Shown: positions 36,304 to 44,855 of the stretch, one piece after another
How positions within the stretch are numbered: position 1 is the first letter of the stretch
Layout: each line of letters starts with the position of its first letter
From: Cupriavidus sp. YR651
Lineage (GTDB): Bacteria; Pseudomonadota; Gammaproteobacteria; Burkholderiales; Burkholderiaceae
Assembly (NCBI RefSeq): GCF_900101625.1
Contig: NZ_FMYZ01000006.1
Location: 358,691 to 422,690 of the forward strand
Direction: 5' to 3'
DNA length: 64,000 nt
Made by a program: the position numbers and the translations under genes
Notes under the pieces: model-generated
What the model was told of the DNA's origin: nothing
Seen by the model: only the letters and a program-made list of their open reading frames with translations
Database searches by the model: none

Positions 36304-36884
36304 CAGTTGCGGCCACCGGCACCGGGGCCTTGCATGGTGGCGGTCACGTTGACGAGCGCCGTGGCGCCCACGTAGGCAATCCGTGCGTCCACCACCTTCA
36401 ATCGCTGCTGCTGCCGGACATCCTGCAGCCAGGCGGCCACCGACCCGAAGGCGGCCTTGTCGATCTGTACCTGCACGGCGTTGTCGCCCGTGGGCGCCAG
36501 CCGGGTGGCCTTGAGTCCGTGCAGGCCCAGGCTGTCTTGCAGCGCCTGGGTCAGCGCATCGCCACGCAGGGAAGGCGCCGGGCTGGCGGACAGGCTGCGC
36601 GCTTCCTGCGCCAGGGTTTCCATTTCGGCGAGGTCCGCGCGCAGCGCCGGCAGATTGCGGGCCAGCCGCGCGCGACCGTCGGCGGCGGGCTCCCAGAGCA
36701 CCAGATAGCCGATGACGAGCGCGAGCACCACGGCGCCGCCGCCCAGAATGGCCTGCTCGCGCGGATTGCGGGCGTTCCAGAATACGTCGAAGCGTTCGCG
36801 CCAGCGATCCGGCACGCGCGGCTTCAGGCGGGCCAGACGGGCAGCGATGAGACCGGTCCGGCCGGTGCGGTGGTTGTCTTTCAT
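36303..36884 (-). CDS. gspM: Type II secretion protein GspM
   Basis: A 193-residue protein with a short cytoplasmic N-terminus, one membrane helix (GGAVVLALVIGYLVLW, about 48-64) and a ferredoxin-like periplasmic domain (LTQALQDSLGLHGLKATRL). GspM partners GspL in the inner-membrane platform. It overlaps gspL by four bases and gspN by one, so the genes are translationally linked. Confidence 0.9.
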   Translation of the reverse strand: MKDNHRTGRTGLIAARLARLKPRVPDRWRERFDVFWNARNPREQAILGGGAVVLALVIGYLVLWEPAADGRARLARNLPALRADLAEMETLAQEARSLSASPAPSLRGDALTQALQDSLGLHGLKATRLAPTGDNAVQVQIDKAAFGSVAAWLQDVRQQQRLKVVDARIAYVGATALVNVTATMQGPGAGGRN

Positions 36885-38434
36885 GATCCGGCCTTCACGG
36901 TCCAGCGCGTTGCACCTTGCGGTGGCGTGCTGCCGGCGCGACCCGCCGCATCCGGCGGGGTCTTGTCTTCTTCCATCTGCAGGCCGGCCTGGCGTGCGTT
37001 GTTGCGCAAGGTGTTGGTGTCCATGCCGGGCTTCACCGTGGCGTAGAGCGTGCCGGCGCGGTAGTCGAGCTGCAACAGGCCGTCAGGCGGCAACTGCTGC
37101 GCGGCGAGGGCGAACTTGTCGGCGAGCGGCAGGAAGTCGTTCGGCGTGCTGCGCCCGCTGGCCGTGCGCAGCTGTTCGATTTGCCGGCGCATCAGCAGCG
37201 GCGGCTCGGCAATCGGGGGGACATTCGGGAACGCCGTGTGCAGGATGTCGATCTGTGCCGCCTCCAGCCGCCTGGCTTCCTGGCGCAGCATCAGCCACTG
37301 CACGTTCATGCCGATGATCTGCACGAGCAATACCCCCGCGGCCAGCGCCAGCGGCAGGCGCCACGCGTGCAGGTTCCAGCGGTCCGCCCGTCCCTGCGCG
37401 AATTCGAACTGGGCCAGGTCGAGTTGCGGCTGGCGCAGGCAGTCCTCCACGCCAGCCAGCCAGATGCGCCAGTCTTCCGACACGCGGGAGGCGCGCGGGG
37501 CAGGGCGTTGGTTGCGCAGCGCCGACACTGGCGCCTGGGCCACGGCTGCGCGGTCACCGTGCCATTCGCCAGCGGGCGCCAGGGCCTGCCAGGCCGCCAG
37601 TGCCTGGCCTCCCAGCAGCAGGCCATAGCCTTCATACGGCCCGGCGCGGACGGTCAGTTGCCACAGCCGATCGGCGGCGGCCATGGTGGCGATGTCGAGT
37701 TGGGGATCGGCTTGCGCGAGCGCGGTGGCTGCGGCTTCCACGACCAGCGTTGCGGGCTGTGCAGGCGCGGCGGTGTCGGGGCTGGCAGCCGGTGTGGCGG
37801 AGGGCGTGACGGATGGGCTGGCGGACGTGCCGGCGGACGGACCCGTGCCGGGCACTGGTTCGAGCTCTCCGGCGAGCACGGGTTCGCGTGCGGTGGCCTC
37901 GGCCGCATCTGCGGCCTGCCCGGGCTCGGCGCCGGGGGCGAGCGGCAGGCAGAGCTGCGCGGGCAGCACGTGGCGGCGGCGGTGCTTGTGGTCGGCAAAG
38001 GCGTCCAGGACTGCGCGCAGCCAGGCGCGGTCCGTCACCATCAGCAGCCGGCGGCGCGCGGCGCGTGGCGACGCGGCAGGCTCCAGCACGGGGCCCAGCG
38101 CGATATGGCACGGTGCAGCATCCGTCGCGAGCACGTCCTCGACGAGGTTTGGCAACGCCAGTCTCAGCCGGGCGGGCGGCAAGGGCGGCACCCGTGCCGT
38201 CGTCAGCAGCACATCGCTGGCGGCAACAATCAGCACGAGGCGGTCGGCGGCGGGCATTTCGGCGGCCAAAGCGTGGCCTTCCCGCAACAGCTCGGGCGCG
38301 TCTGGAAGCCCGGTCCGACGGCCTTTCTCCCCTACGGGCGTGCGTACCAAAGCAAAGGGCATCGCGCCGAACTGCCACGGTTGCGGCTGGTCATGCGGCC
38401 GTTGCGGCAGGCGGACGTAGAGGGTGGTGCTCAA
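36881..38434 (-). CDS. gspL: Type II secretion protein GspL
   Basis: A 517-residue protein that recruits the GspE ATPase: an actin-like cytoplasmic domain interrupted by an Ala/Pro/Ser-rich insert (about residues 178-228), a membrane helix (LALAAGVLLVQIIGMNVQWL, near 370) and a periplasmic ferredoxin-like domain. The low-complexity insert is longer than I would expect and may be variable. A 242-bp gap (38435-38676) separates it from gspK, the only large gap in the operon, so an internal promoter is possible. Confidence 0.9.
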   Translation of the reverse strand: MSTTLYVRLPQRPHDQPQPWQFGAMPFALVRTPVGEKGRRTGLPDAPELLREGHALAAEMPAADRLVLIVAASDVLLTTARVPPLPPARLRLALPNLVEDVLATDAAPCHIALGPVLEPAASPRAARRRLLMVTDRAWLRAVLDAFADHKHRRRHVLPAQLCLPLAPGAEPGQAADAAEATAREPVLAGELEPVPGTGPSAGTSASPSVTPSATPAASPDTAAPAQPATLVVEAAATALAQADPQLDIATMAAADRLWQLTVRAGPYEGYGLLLGGQALAAWQALAPAGEWHGDRAAVAQAPVSALRNQRPAPRASRVSEDWRIWLAGVEDCLRQPQLDLAQFEFAQGRADRWNLHAWRLPLALAAGVLLVQIIGMNVQWLMLRQEARRLEAAQIDILHTAFPNVPPIAEPPLLMRRQIEQLRTASGRSTPNDFLPLADKFALAAQQLPPDGLLQLDYRAGTLYATVKPGMDTNTLRNNARQAGLQMEEDKTPPDAAGRAGSTPPQGATRWTVKAGS

Positions 38435-38676
38435 AATGTCGTTGGTTTCTGGGTGGCAAGGTGCGCCGGGGCTGCTTCGGCGGGCTGCCGGATGGCGAAG
38501 CGCGCGCTTCCGTGACGGGCGGTTTCAGCTTGCGTGATCGGCGCTGGCGCTCGCCCGGCTTCGGCCCGACAGCGTACCTTGCCTGTGTGACTAACTCGCG
38601 TCAATAGCGCCCAGTCCGGATTTGCGGTCGGACGATTGAGGCATAGGCGTTGGGCCCGGCGCCCGACAGGATGGCG

Positions 38677-39714
38677 TCAGCGTTGCTCCGGCATGCGGTC
38701 CGCATCGCGGACCCAGATGACCCGGGTGGTATTGCCGCTGCCGAAGACCGGCGCGCGGAAGATCAGCGAGACCTGGAGCCGCCGTGCGCGCTCGTGGCGT
38801 ACCAGGCCGTAGATCAGGAAGTAGTTGGTGCGGACGTCGAGCGTTTCGGCCACGCTGGCTCCGGCGGCTTGCGGCGCAATCGCGCTCAGCTGGGTGCTGA
38901 CATCCGCGGTGTTGTTGAAGTAGGCGCGGTCGCGCTGGCGTACCAGTTCGCGCGCGCGATCGAGCGGCAGCTTGTCGATGACCGCCGCCAGCACTTCGGC
39001 GTCGGCGGTGTTGGCGTTGACCTTGGTCCGCTCCGGCAGCACGGTGACAAACGGTTCGAGCGTGGCCACGATCTCGGGCGTGTAGCCGGGGATCGCCAGC
39101 AAGTCCGCGGCGCTATCCGGTGGCCGGGGCGGCGGTTGTCCGTCGATCGCACCGCCCTTGGCGGCACGCAGCATGTACTGGGCGGTGGGCTCGGCCAGCG
39201 CCGCGTTCATACCGAGCGTTTGAAGCAGCCGGCGGAACGCCACCAGCGACGGCGCATCGATCTGGGCCACGCGGCCGGCGCCATCGGCGTTCCAGATATA
39301 GAGATTGGTCAGGTTGAACCGCGCCTGGGCGTCGAGGATTCGGCCGGACAGGAACGAGGTCTCGCCGGCCTGGTCGGTGCGCAGGCCGGCGCCGAGGAAG
39401 TCGGACAGCCGGGTTTCCGCGATGGGCACGGACCACGGCTCGCCCAGATAGTCGACGTTGGACCGCCGCTGGTCGTCGCGCAGGATCAGGCGCGCCCAGT
39501 CCACGGCGGCGCGTTCGATCCACGCTGCCTGGGCCACCAGCCGCTGGTTTTCGATCGAGCGGATTTGCACCTGCTGGCGCCAGAGCATGCCCGAGACCAC
39601 CACTACGGCCAGCGTGACGATCAGCAGCGCGGTGACCACGGCGGCACCGTGCTCGCGTCGGGACAGTCGGGCGCGTTGCGAACGTCTGGAGAGGGCGGGC
39701 CGGTTCAGGGTCAT
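38677..39714 (-). CDS. gspK: Type II secretion minor pseudopilin GspK
   Basis: A 345-residue large minor pseudopilin: a prepilin-like N-terminus in which the usual cleavage site reads EHG-AAVVTALLIVTLAVVVVS, followed by the alpha domain with RFNLTNLY, PEIVATLEPFVTVLPE and KVNANTADAEVLAAV (helix-hairpin-helix-like SAM modules). With GspI and GspJ it caps the pseudopilus tip. It is spaced 7 bases after gspJ. Confidence 0.93.
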   Translation of the reverse strand: MTLNRPALSRRSQRARLSRREHGAAVVTALLIVTLAVVVVSGMLWRQQVQIRSIENQRLVAQAAWIERAAVDWARLILRDDQRRSNVDYLGEPWSVPIAETRLSDFLGAGLRTDQAGETSFLSGRILDAQARFNLTNLYIWNADGAGRVAQIDAPSLVAFRRLLQTLGMNAALAEPTAQYMLRAAKGGAIDGQPPPRPPDSAADLLAIPGYTPEIVATLEPFVTVLPERTKVNANTADAEVLAAVIDKLPLDRARELVRQRDRAYFNNTADVSTQLSAIAPQAAGASVAETLDVRTNYFLIYGLVRHERARRLQVSLIFRAPVFGSGNTTRVIWVRDADRMPEQR

Positions 39715-39721
39715 GGCTGCG

Positions 39722-40447
39722 TTACAGGCCCGTCATGCAGATTTTCTGGAACTGCCGGGGCGCGTCGCCATCGCCCAGGCGGGCCAGAACCGTCAGCTCC
39801 ACCGCACGCACCGCCGCGTTGCCGACGGTGTTGCCGGCATCGGCCTGTGCGTCGCTGGCGCCTGTCGCCGGCGCGGGGCTGGCTGCGGCGCTGCCTTGCA
39901 GCATGATGGCGCGAATGCGACCGGTGTCGATTTGCCATCCCACCGGATCGATCCATGTGCGCGCCGACAGCTGGTTTGTATCGCCCAGCAGCGGTCGCAT
40001 GTGCACGCCGGCGCTGCCCGGCTGGCGCAGGTTCAGCATGGCGCCTTGCACGTCATTACGCGTAGTCGCCGGCCGGCTGGCCAGGCGTACCACGGTATTG
40101 CCGTCAAGCCGGTAGGCGACCACCTGCCACGCCGCGGGCTGGCCTTCGTCGCGGCGGTCCCGCACCATCAGCAACTGGTTGGGGCCGATTTCCACCGGAC
40201 TGGACTGCAGTTGCGCCGGGCTGGCCAAGTGTTCGCAATCGGACTGGAACTGGCCGTAGAGCACCTTCAAGGCGTCGAGGCGCGCATCGTGATCGGTCAG
40301 CCGTTCGCGGCTGCGCGTGAGCGAATCCAGCGCCCGCCAGCCGATCACGGCCATCACGGCCAGCAGGGTGATGGCGACCAGCATCTCCAGCAGCGTGAAG
40401 CCGCGCGCCGTGCGATGCCGCCGGTCAGAGGACGTTGCGCGTTTCAT
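39722..40447 (-). CDS. gspJ: Type II secretion minor pseudopilin GspJ
   Basis: A 241-residue pseudopilin with prepilin peptidase site ARG-FTLLEMLVAITLLAVMAV, then a beta-rich globular domain. A C-terminal Ala-rich loop (ASPAPATGASDAQADAG) is an insertion. It forms the tip complex with GspI and GspK and overlaps the gspI 3' end by 23 bases. Confidence 0.93.
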   Translation of the reverse strand: MKRATSSDRRHRTARGFTLLEMLVAITLLAVMAVIGWRALDSLTRSRERLTDHDARLDALKVLYGQFQSDCEHLASPAQLQSSPVEIGPNQLLMVRDRRDEGQPAAWQVVAYRLDGNTVVRLASRPATTRNDVQGAMLNLRQPGSAGVHMRPLLGDTNQLSARTWIDPVGWQIDTGRIRAIMLQGSAAASPAPATGASDAQADAGNTVGNAAVRAVELTVLARLGDGDAPRQFQKICMTGL

Positions 40448-40856
40448 TTGGGACGAGGGTAACCAGCCAGGCCAGGCGCACGGATTTGTCGGTCGCGGAC
40501 GGATAGACGGCGATCTCCACGCGGCGGAAAGAGGGGTTGGGCGTGCCCGAAACCGATTCCTCGCACCAGAGCGGCGTGCCGCCCTGGGGGCAGTCGTAGC
40601 CGCGGGTGCCGGGATCGGGCCATGTCCTGGAAAGGCGTAGCGTGGCCAGGTGGTTCTCGGCGCTGAATTCGGCCAGCATGCGGGACTGCAGCGATGCGCC
40701 GGATTCGACCATCGAGCCCATCGCGCGCATGGCGGCGGTCAGCGCCACGGCCAGGATCGTCAGGGCGACGAGCACCTCGATCAGCGTGAAGCCTTGCCGA
40801 TGGCCATGACAGCCATGACGGCCATGATGGCCACGAACGCGATGGGGCCGGGTCAT
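40425..40856 (-). CDS. gspI: Type II secretion minor pseudopilin GspI
   Basis: A 143-residue pseudopilin with processing site HRQG-FTLIEVLVALTILAVAL. The leader before the cleavage site is unusual: His/Gly-rich (RGHHGRHGCHGHRQG), encoded by imperfect tandem repeats of a GGCCATGAC-like unit on the plus strand (about 40800-40845). Two cysteines (GYDCPQ, LWCEES) could form a disulfide. Overlaps gspH by four bases and gspJ by 23. Confidence 0.92.
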   Translation of the reverse strand: MTRPHRVRGHHGRHGCHGHRQGFTLIEVLVALTILAVALTAAMRAMGSMVESGASLQSRMLAEFSAENHLATLRLSRTWPDPGTRGYDCPQGGTPLWCEESVSGTPNPSFRRVEIAVYPSATDKSVRLAWLVTLVPNETRNVL

Positions 40857-41365
40857 TGCAGCACCGTGGCGCGGTAGCGTCCGCTGCCGTCGCCGGTTAC
40901 GCCCACGCGGATGTTGCCGCGCGTGAGAACCAGCCGCTGCGGTTCATCGACCAGTTCGCGGCCGAAGATCAGGCGTGTGGGGCCCGTACCGGTACGGCGG
41001 CCGCCATCGACGATGACCGCGCTGTCCAGCGCCAGGCGCCAGTGTCCGGGCGCGAACACGTCCGCGCGCATCGGCACCCAGCCCTGCGGCGTGGATTCGA
41101 GGAAGCGCCAGCCGCCGGCATCGCCCTCCCATGCAAGCGGCCGGGCGCCCAGTTGAGCGTCTTCCTGGGCGAGTTCGAACAGGCGGGCGATTTTCTGGCC
41201 GTCGTCGAATACGCGCCCGCGCTCATTGGGCGAGGCGTTGACGGCCACCAGGGAAATGACGATGCCGGCGATCACCATGACCACCAGCAACTCCAGCAGC
41301 GTAAAGCCGGTGCGCCGGCGGCGGGGGAGGGAGGCGGCAGGGCCGCGCGGCGGCGCCGGGCGCAT
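40853..41365 (-). CDS. gspH: Type II secretion minor pseudopilin GspH
   Basis: A 170-residue pseudopilin with processing site RRTG-FTLLELLVVMVIAGIVISL and a GspH-type C-terminal beta domain ending GRYRATVLQ. It connects the GspI/J/K tip to the GspG shaft. The next gene upstream is gspG (27 bases away). Confidence 0.92.
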   Translation of the reverse strand: MRPAPPRGPAASLPRRRRTGFTLLELLVVMVIAGIVISLVAVNASPNERGRVFDDGQKIARLFELAQEDAQLGARPLAWEGDAGGWRFLESTPQGWVPMRADVFAPGHWRLALDSAVIVDGGRRTGTGPTRLIFGRELVDEPQRLVLTRGNIRVGVTGDGSGRYRATVLQ

Positions 41366-41392
41366 GGAGAGTCGGAAGGGGAGGAGGGGGGC

Positions 41393-41872
41393 TTATTCCC
41401 AGTTGCCGATATCGGCGTCGTTGGCGCTGCCGCCAGCCTGGCCGTCGGCGCCGAAGCTGAAGACGTCGATCTCGCCGCGCACGCCCGGGTTCAGGTACTG
41501 ATACGGGTGGCCCCAGGGGTCCTTGGGCAGCTTTTCCAGATAGCCGCCGCCCTTCCAGTTGTTCGGCACGGGTTCGGTGGTCGGCTTGTTGACCAGCGCG
41601 GGCAGGCCCTGTTCGGTGGTCGGATAACGGCCGTTGTCCAGGCGATACAGCTTGAGCGCCTGCATGATCGACGAGATATCCTGGCGCGCGGCGACGATGC
41701 GGGCCTCGTCGGGGCGGCTCATGATCTTGGGCACCACCAGCGCCGCCAGCACTCCCAGGATGACGATCACCACCATGATTTCGATCAGGGTGAAGCCGCG
41801 TGCACGGCCGTTGCAGCGGTGGGGGGCGGTAGCGGGCGTACGGGCGGAAGAGAAGGTGGTCAATCTGCGCAT
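41393..41872 (-). CDS. gspG: Type II secretion major pseudopilin GspG
   Basis: A 159-residue major pseudopilin, first gene of the operon. Processing site [23 protein letters not shown], then the conserved [15 protein letters not shown] and calcium-loop region with [14 protein letters not shown] and [11 protein letters not shown]. The N-terminal leader is longer than usual (about 27 residues), so a downstream start is possible, but no other ATG precedes the cleavage site. Confidence 0.95.
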   Translation of the reverse strand: MRRLTTFSSARTPATAPHRCNGRARGFTLIEIMVVIVILGVLAALVVPKIMSRPDEARIVAARQDISSIMQALKLYRLDNGRYPTTEQGLPALVNKPTTEPVPNNWKGGGYLEKLPKDPWGHPYQYLNPGVRGEIDVFSFGADGQAGGSANDADIGNWE

Positions 41873-42025
41873 CGTGTCTTGCCTTGTGCCTTGTCATTCG
41901 GGTGATCCGCGCCAGGCAGGTGGGCGCGGCCGCATTGGCCAGAAAGTATAACCCCCCGGCGTGACTGTTTTATGTGATGCAGACTCGCCTTGGTTGCCGA
42001 CCCAACGGCCCGGCGAACAAATATC

Positions 42026-42042
42026 TTGCATTGCAAATGCAC
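42026..42042. promoter_or_regulatory. NsrR-type operator upstream of nsrR
   Basis: TTGCATTG-C-AAATGCAC matches the 8-1-8 NsrR consensus (ATGYATTT-N-AAATRCAT) at most positions. It lies 22 bases before the nsrR start, so NsrR probably controls itself. Confidence 0.65.
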
Positions 42043-42064
42043 GTTATCTATTATTCCTCCCACG

Positions 42065-42517
42065 ATGCAACTGACCCGTTTCTCCGACTACGCGCTGCGC
42101 CTGCTGATGTATGTGTCACGCGGCGACGGCAGCCGGCCGATCACCATTGCGGAAGTCGGCCAGCAGTTCGATATTTCGCACAACCACCTGGTGAAGGTGG
42201 CCGCGCGGTTGTCGAAGCTCGGCTGGATCACCGCCACGCGCGGGCGCCACGGCGGCCTGCAGCTGGGGCCGGATGCGGAACGCTTGTCGGTCGGCACGAT
42301 CCTGCGCGAGCTGGAGGGCCACAAGTCGATCATCGACTGCGCGGACCCGCCCTGTGCGCTGCAAGGTAACTGCCGGCTGAAGCGTGCGCTGGATGAGGCC
42401 GAGGAAGCCTTCTATAGCGCGCTCGATGGCGTGACGCTGGCCGATGTGGCCGGCAGCCGCACGGCAGAGTCGATCATCAGCCTGCATCGCGATTTCCTGA
42501 GCCGACGTACGGCATAA
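42065..42517 (+). CDS. nsrR: Rrf2-family nitric-oxide-sensing repressor NsrR
   Basis: A 150-residue Rrf2 regulator with an N-terminal winged helix (FSDYALRLLMYVSR, ISHNHLVKVAARLSKLGW, RGRHGGLQL). Three iron-sulfur cysteines, C92-x4-C97-x5-C103 (CADPPCALQGNC), have the same spacing as E. coli NsrR. NO damages the cluster and releases repression. It is followed by hmp, the classic NsrR target, and operator-like sites precede both genes. ATG 42065 is chosen by homology; the frame upstream to 41990 is not protein-like. No clear ribosome site is seen. Confidence 0.93.
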   Translation: MQLTRFSDYALRLLMYVSRGDGSRPITIAEVGQQFDISHNHLVKVAARLSKLGWITATRGRHGGLQLGPDAERLSVGTILRELEGHKSIIDCADPPCALQGNCRLKRALDEAEEAFYSALDGVTLADVAGSRTAESIISLHRDFLSRRTA

Positions 42518-42581
42518 GGGCCCTGGGGCGGAAAAGCCCCCGGCTGTGCCAACTATCGTCGGCTTATTTGTGCCTTAAAAT

Positions 42582-42598
42582 ATGCATATGAAATGCAT
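42582..42598. promoter_or_regulatory. NsrR-type operator upstream of hmp
   Basis: ATGCATAT-G-AAATGCAT, an almost perfect 8-1-8 match to the NsrR consensus, 21 bases before the hmp start. Binding would block the hmp promoter. Confidence 0.75.
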
Positions 42599-42619
42599 AA
42601 TTGACTTGGAGTATTGCTG

Positions 42620-43840
42620 ATGCTGTCCGCTGCTTCCCGCCCCTATATCGATGCCAGCGTTCCCGTGCTCCGTGAGCACGGCCTTGCGATCACGACGCAT
42701 TTTTATCGTGAAATGTTTGCCGCGCGACCGGAACTGACCAACCTGTTCAACATGGGCAACCAGGCCAACGGGTCGCAACAACAATCGCTCGCCTCGGCGG
42801 TGTTTGCCTACGCCGCCAATGTCGACCGCGCCGATCTGCTGGCACCGGTCGTCGAGCGGATTGTCCACAAGCACGTGGCCGTGGGCCTGACGTCGGCCCA
42901 CTACCCGATCGTCGGCAAGTACTTGCTGGGAGCCATTGCCGCCGTGCTGGGCGATGCCGCCACGCCGCCGCTGCTGGCCGCGTGGGACGAAGCCTACTGG
43001 ATGCTGGCCGGCGCGCTGATCGCGGCGGAGGCGCGGTTGTACGAGCGCAGCGGCATGGCGCCCGGGCAACTGCTGCGCGTGCGCGTGGTCCATCGCGAGA
43101 ACCAGGGCGATGCCGTTGTGGCACTGACCCTTGCCGCCGACGATGGCACGCCGCTGCGCGACTTCTCGCCAGGCCAGTACATCAGCGTGGAAGCCACGTT
43201 TGCGGACGGCCGTCGACAGTTGCGTCAGTACTCACTCTCTGGCGAGCGTGGCGTGCCGACGTGGCGCATCTCGGTGAAGCGCGAGGAGGGCGGCGAATCC
43301 ACGCCGGCTGGCGAGGTGTCCAACTGGCTGCACGACACTGCCCATGTCGACACCACGCTGCACGTCAGCACACCGTGGGGCGACTTCGCACCGGAGCTGG
43401 AAAGCCGCCAGCCGCTGGTGCTGATGTCCGCCGGTATCGGCATTACGCCGATGGTGTCGGTGCTGCGTACCCTCGCCAAGGAGAACGCGCACCGTCCCGT
43501 GCTGTTCGCCCATGCCACGCGCCACGGCCGTCACCATGCGCACCGGAATGACCTTGCCTGGGCGCGTGAACGCATGCCGAACCTGCGTACCCACATCAGC
43601 TACGAGACGCCGCACGCCAGCGATGTCTCCGGCCAGGACTACGACCACGTCGGCACCATGCCGATCCAGACGTTGCTCGGCGCCGACGATACCTCGCGGT
43701 TCAATGATGGAAAGTTCTACATGTGCGGTCCGATCGGTTTCATGCAGGCACAGCGCCATGCGCTGATCACCTCGGGCATCCCGGTTGGCCATATCCACCG
43801 GGAAGTCTTCGGTCCGGACCTGCTGGACGACCTGCTTTGA
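42620..43840 (+). CDS. hmp: Nitric oxide dioxygenase (flavohemoglobin)
   Basis: A 406-residue flavohemoglobin that oxidises NO to nitrate using O2 and NAD(P)H. The globin domain (1-140) has proximal-His region IVHKHVAVGL near residue 85; the FAD domain has RQYSLSGER (about 204) and the NAD domain GIGITPMVSVLR (about 275) and MCGPIGFM (about 370). ATG 42620 has GGAG 8 bases upstream; a TTG at 42614 is less likely. It is under NsrR control by operator and position. This NO-response pair lies between gspG and gspC. Confidence 0.95.
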   Translation: MLSAASRPYIDASVPVLREHGLAITTHFYREMFAARPELTNLFNMGNQANGSQQQSLASAVFAYAANVDRADLLAPVVERIVHKHVAVGLTSAHYPIVGKYLLGAIAAVLGDAATPPLLAAWDEAYWMLAGALIAAEARLYERSGMAPGQLLRVRVVHRENQGDAVVALTLAADDGTPLRDFSPGQYISVEATFADGRRQLRQYSLSGERGVPTWRISVKREEGGESTPAGEVSNWLHDTAHVDTTLHVSTPWGDFAPELESRQPLVLMSAGIGITPMVSVLRTLAKENAHRPVLFAHATRHGRHHAHRNDLAWARERMPNLRTHISYETPHASDVSGQDYDHVGTMPIQTLLGADDTSRFNDGKFYMCGPIGFMQAQRHALITSGIPVGHIHREVFGPDLLDDLL

Positions 43841-43960
43841 CAAGAGCAATGCGCGGGGCGCGCTGGCTGTCTGACACGGACTGACGTCCCGGACAGACAG
43901 TCGACCCGCGCGTCTGGTACGCTAGGCAGTCCAACTTCTTGCCGCCTGGCGTACCGTCTC

Positions 43961-44683
43961 GTGCCCACCCTTTTCCGGCCTGCCTTCCGCTTCGACCTTT
44001 CCGCAGCCTGGCTCCCGCGCCTGGCCAGCCTGGTGCTGTTTGTCGCGCTGTGCGCGCTGGCGACGCACTGGGTTCTGACGTTCAGTGCGATGCGGACCAT
44101 CCCGGTCCCGCAGACGGCGCGCGTGGCCCAGACCGAGGCCGTGGAAACCGGCGCCATCGCCACGCTATTCGGTGGCAGCGCGCAATCCGGTGTACGGGAT
44201 GTGCAATTGATCGGCGTGGTGGCGGACCTGGACGGCGTGGGACCGGCTGCGGCCATCCTGTCGCTCGACGGCGGCCCGGCCAGGGCCGTACGCGCGGGGG
44301 CATCGCTCTCGCCGCAGATCCGTCTGACCGAAATCCATGGCCGCAAGATCGTGATCGAGCGCAACGGCGTGCGGCAGGAGATCGCGCTGCCGCTGCAGGC
44401 AGGCGTCAGCGCCGGCAGTCCGGGCACCGTACCTGCGGCGCCGCCGTCGGGAGCCGCCGCACCGCTATCGACACCGATGCCGTCCCCCGCTCCCGCGCAG
44501 ACACCGGCCGCAATCGCGCAACCCGGGCAGATGCCGCAACGTCCCTCACAACAGCGGCCTCCGCAACAGCAATTCCAGCCGCAGCAGCAGTTTGCGCCCG
44601 AGCAGAATCAGGCGCCGCCCGAGCAATATCAGCAAGTCCCGCTGCAGGGCATGGTTGGCGAAAGCCCGGGGCCCAAGGATTGA
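43961..44683 (+). CDS. gspC: Type II secretion protein GspC (homology-region domain, no PDZ)
   Basis: A 240-residue inner-membrane protein with a membrane helix (LASLVLFVALCALATHWVL, about 20-38) and the HR domain (ATLFGGS near 68, VQLIGVVADL, AILSLDGGPARAVRAG, GRKIVIERNG). It ends in a Pro/Gln-rich tail where other GspC proteins have a PDZ or coiled coil. GspC links the platform to the GspD secretin. It is on the plus strand, 2.1 kb from and divergent to the rest of the gsp genes. The start GTG 43961 has no clear ribosome site. Confidence 0.85.
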   Translation: MPTLFRPAFRFDLSAAWLPRLASLVLFVALCALATHWVLTFSAMRTIPVPQTARVAQTEAVETGAIATLFGGSAQSGVRDVQLIGVVADLDGVGPAAAILSLDGGPARAVRAGASLSPQIRLTEIHGRKIVIERNGVRQEIALPLQAGVSAGSPGTVPAAPPSGAAAPLSTPMPSPAPAQTPAAIAQPGQMPQRPSQQRPPQQQFQPQQQFAPEQNQAPPEQYQQVPLQGMVGESPGPKD

Positions 44684-44709
44684 AACGCCGCAAAGCGTGG
44701 TTTCAATCC
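44677..44709. terminator. Hairpin at the gspC stop
   Basis: Perfect 10-base arms GGATTGAAAC / GTTTCAATCC with a 13-base loop, overlapping the gspC stop codon. No T-run follows, so it may act by blocking RNA decay or by protein binding rather than as a classic terminator. Confidence 0.5.
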
Positions 44710-44855
44710 ATTGCGCAATGTTTGACTGTCTTGCACGCGTTTACGCAGGAAGTCCAATCTGTGAGGGCCGTAACATCGTATTAAAAGTATCAACTTTGCA
44801 AGATCGTCTGCGTTCTAATCCGTACATGCCCAACGTGATGAAAAGGAGCACAGAC

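Noticed and set aside
44677..44709. Transposon end or insertion sequence
   Set aside because: One short inverted repeat at a gene stop, no transposase and no target duplication.
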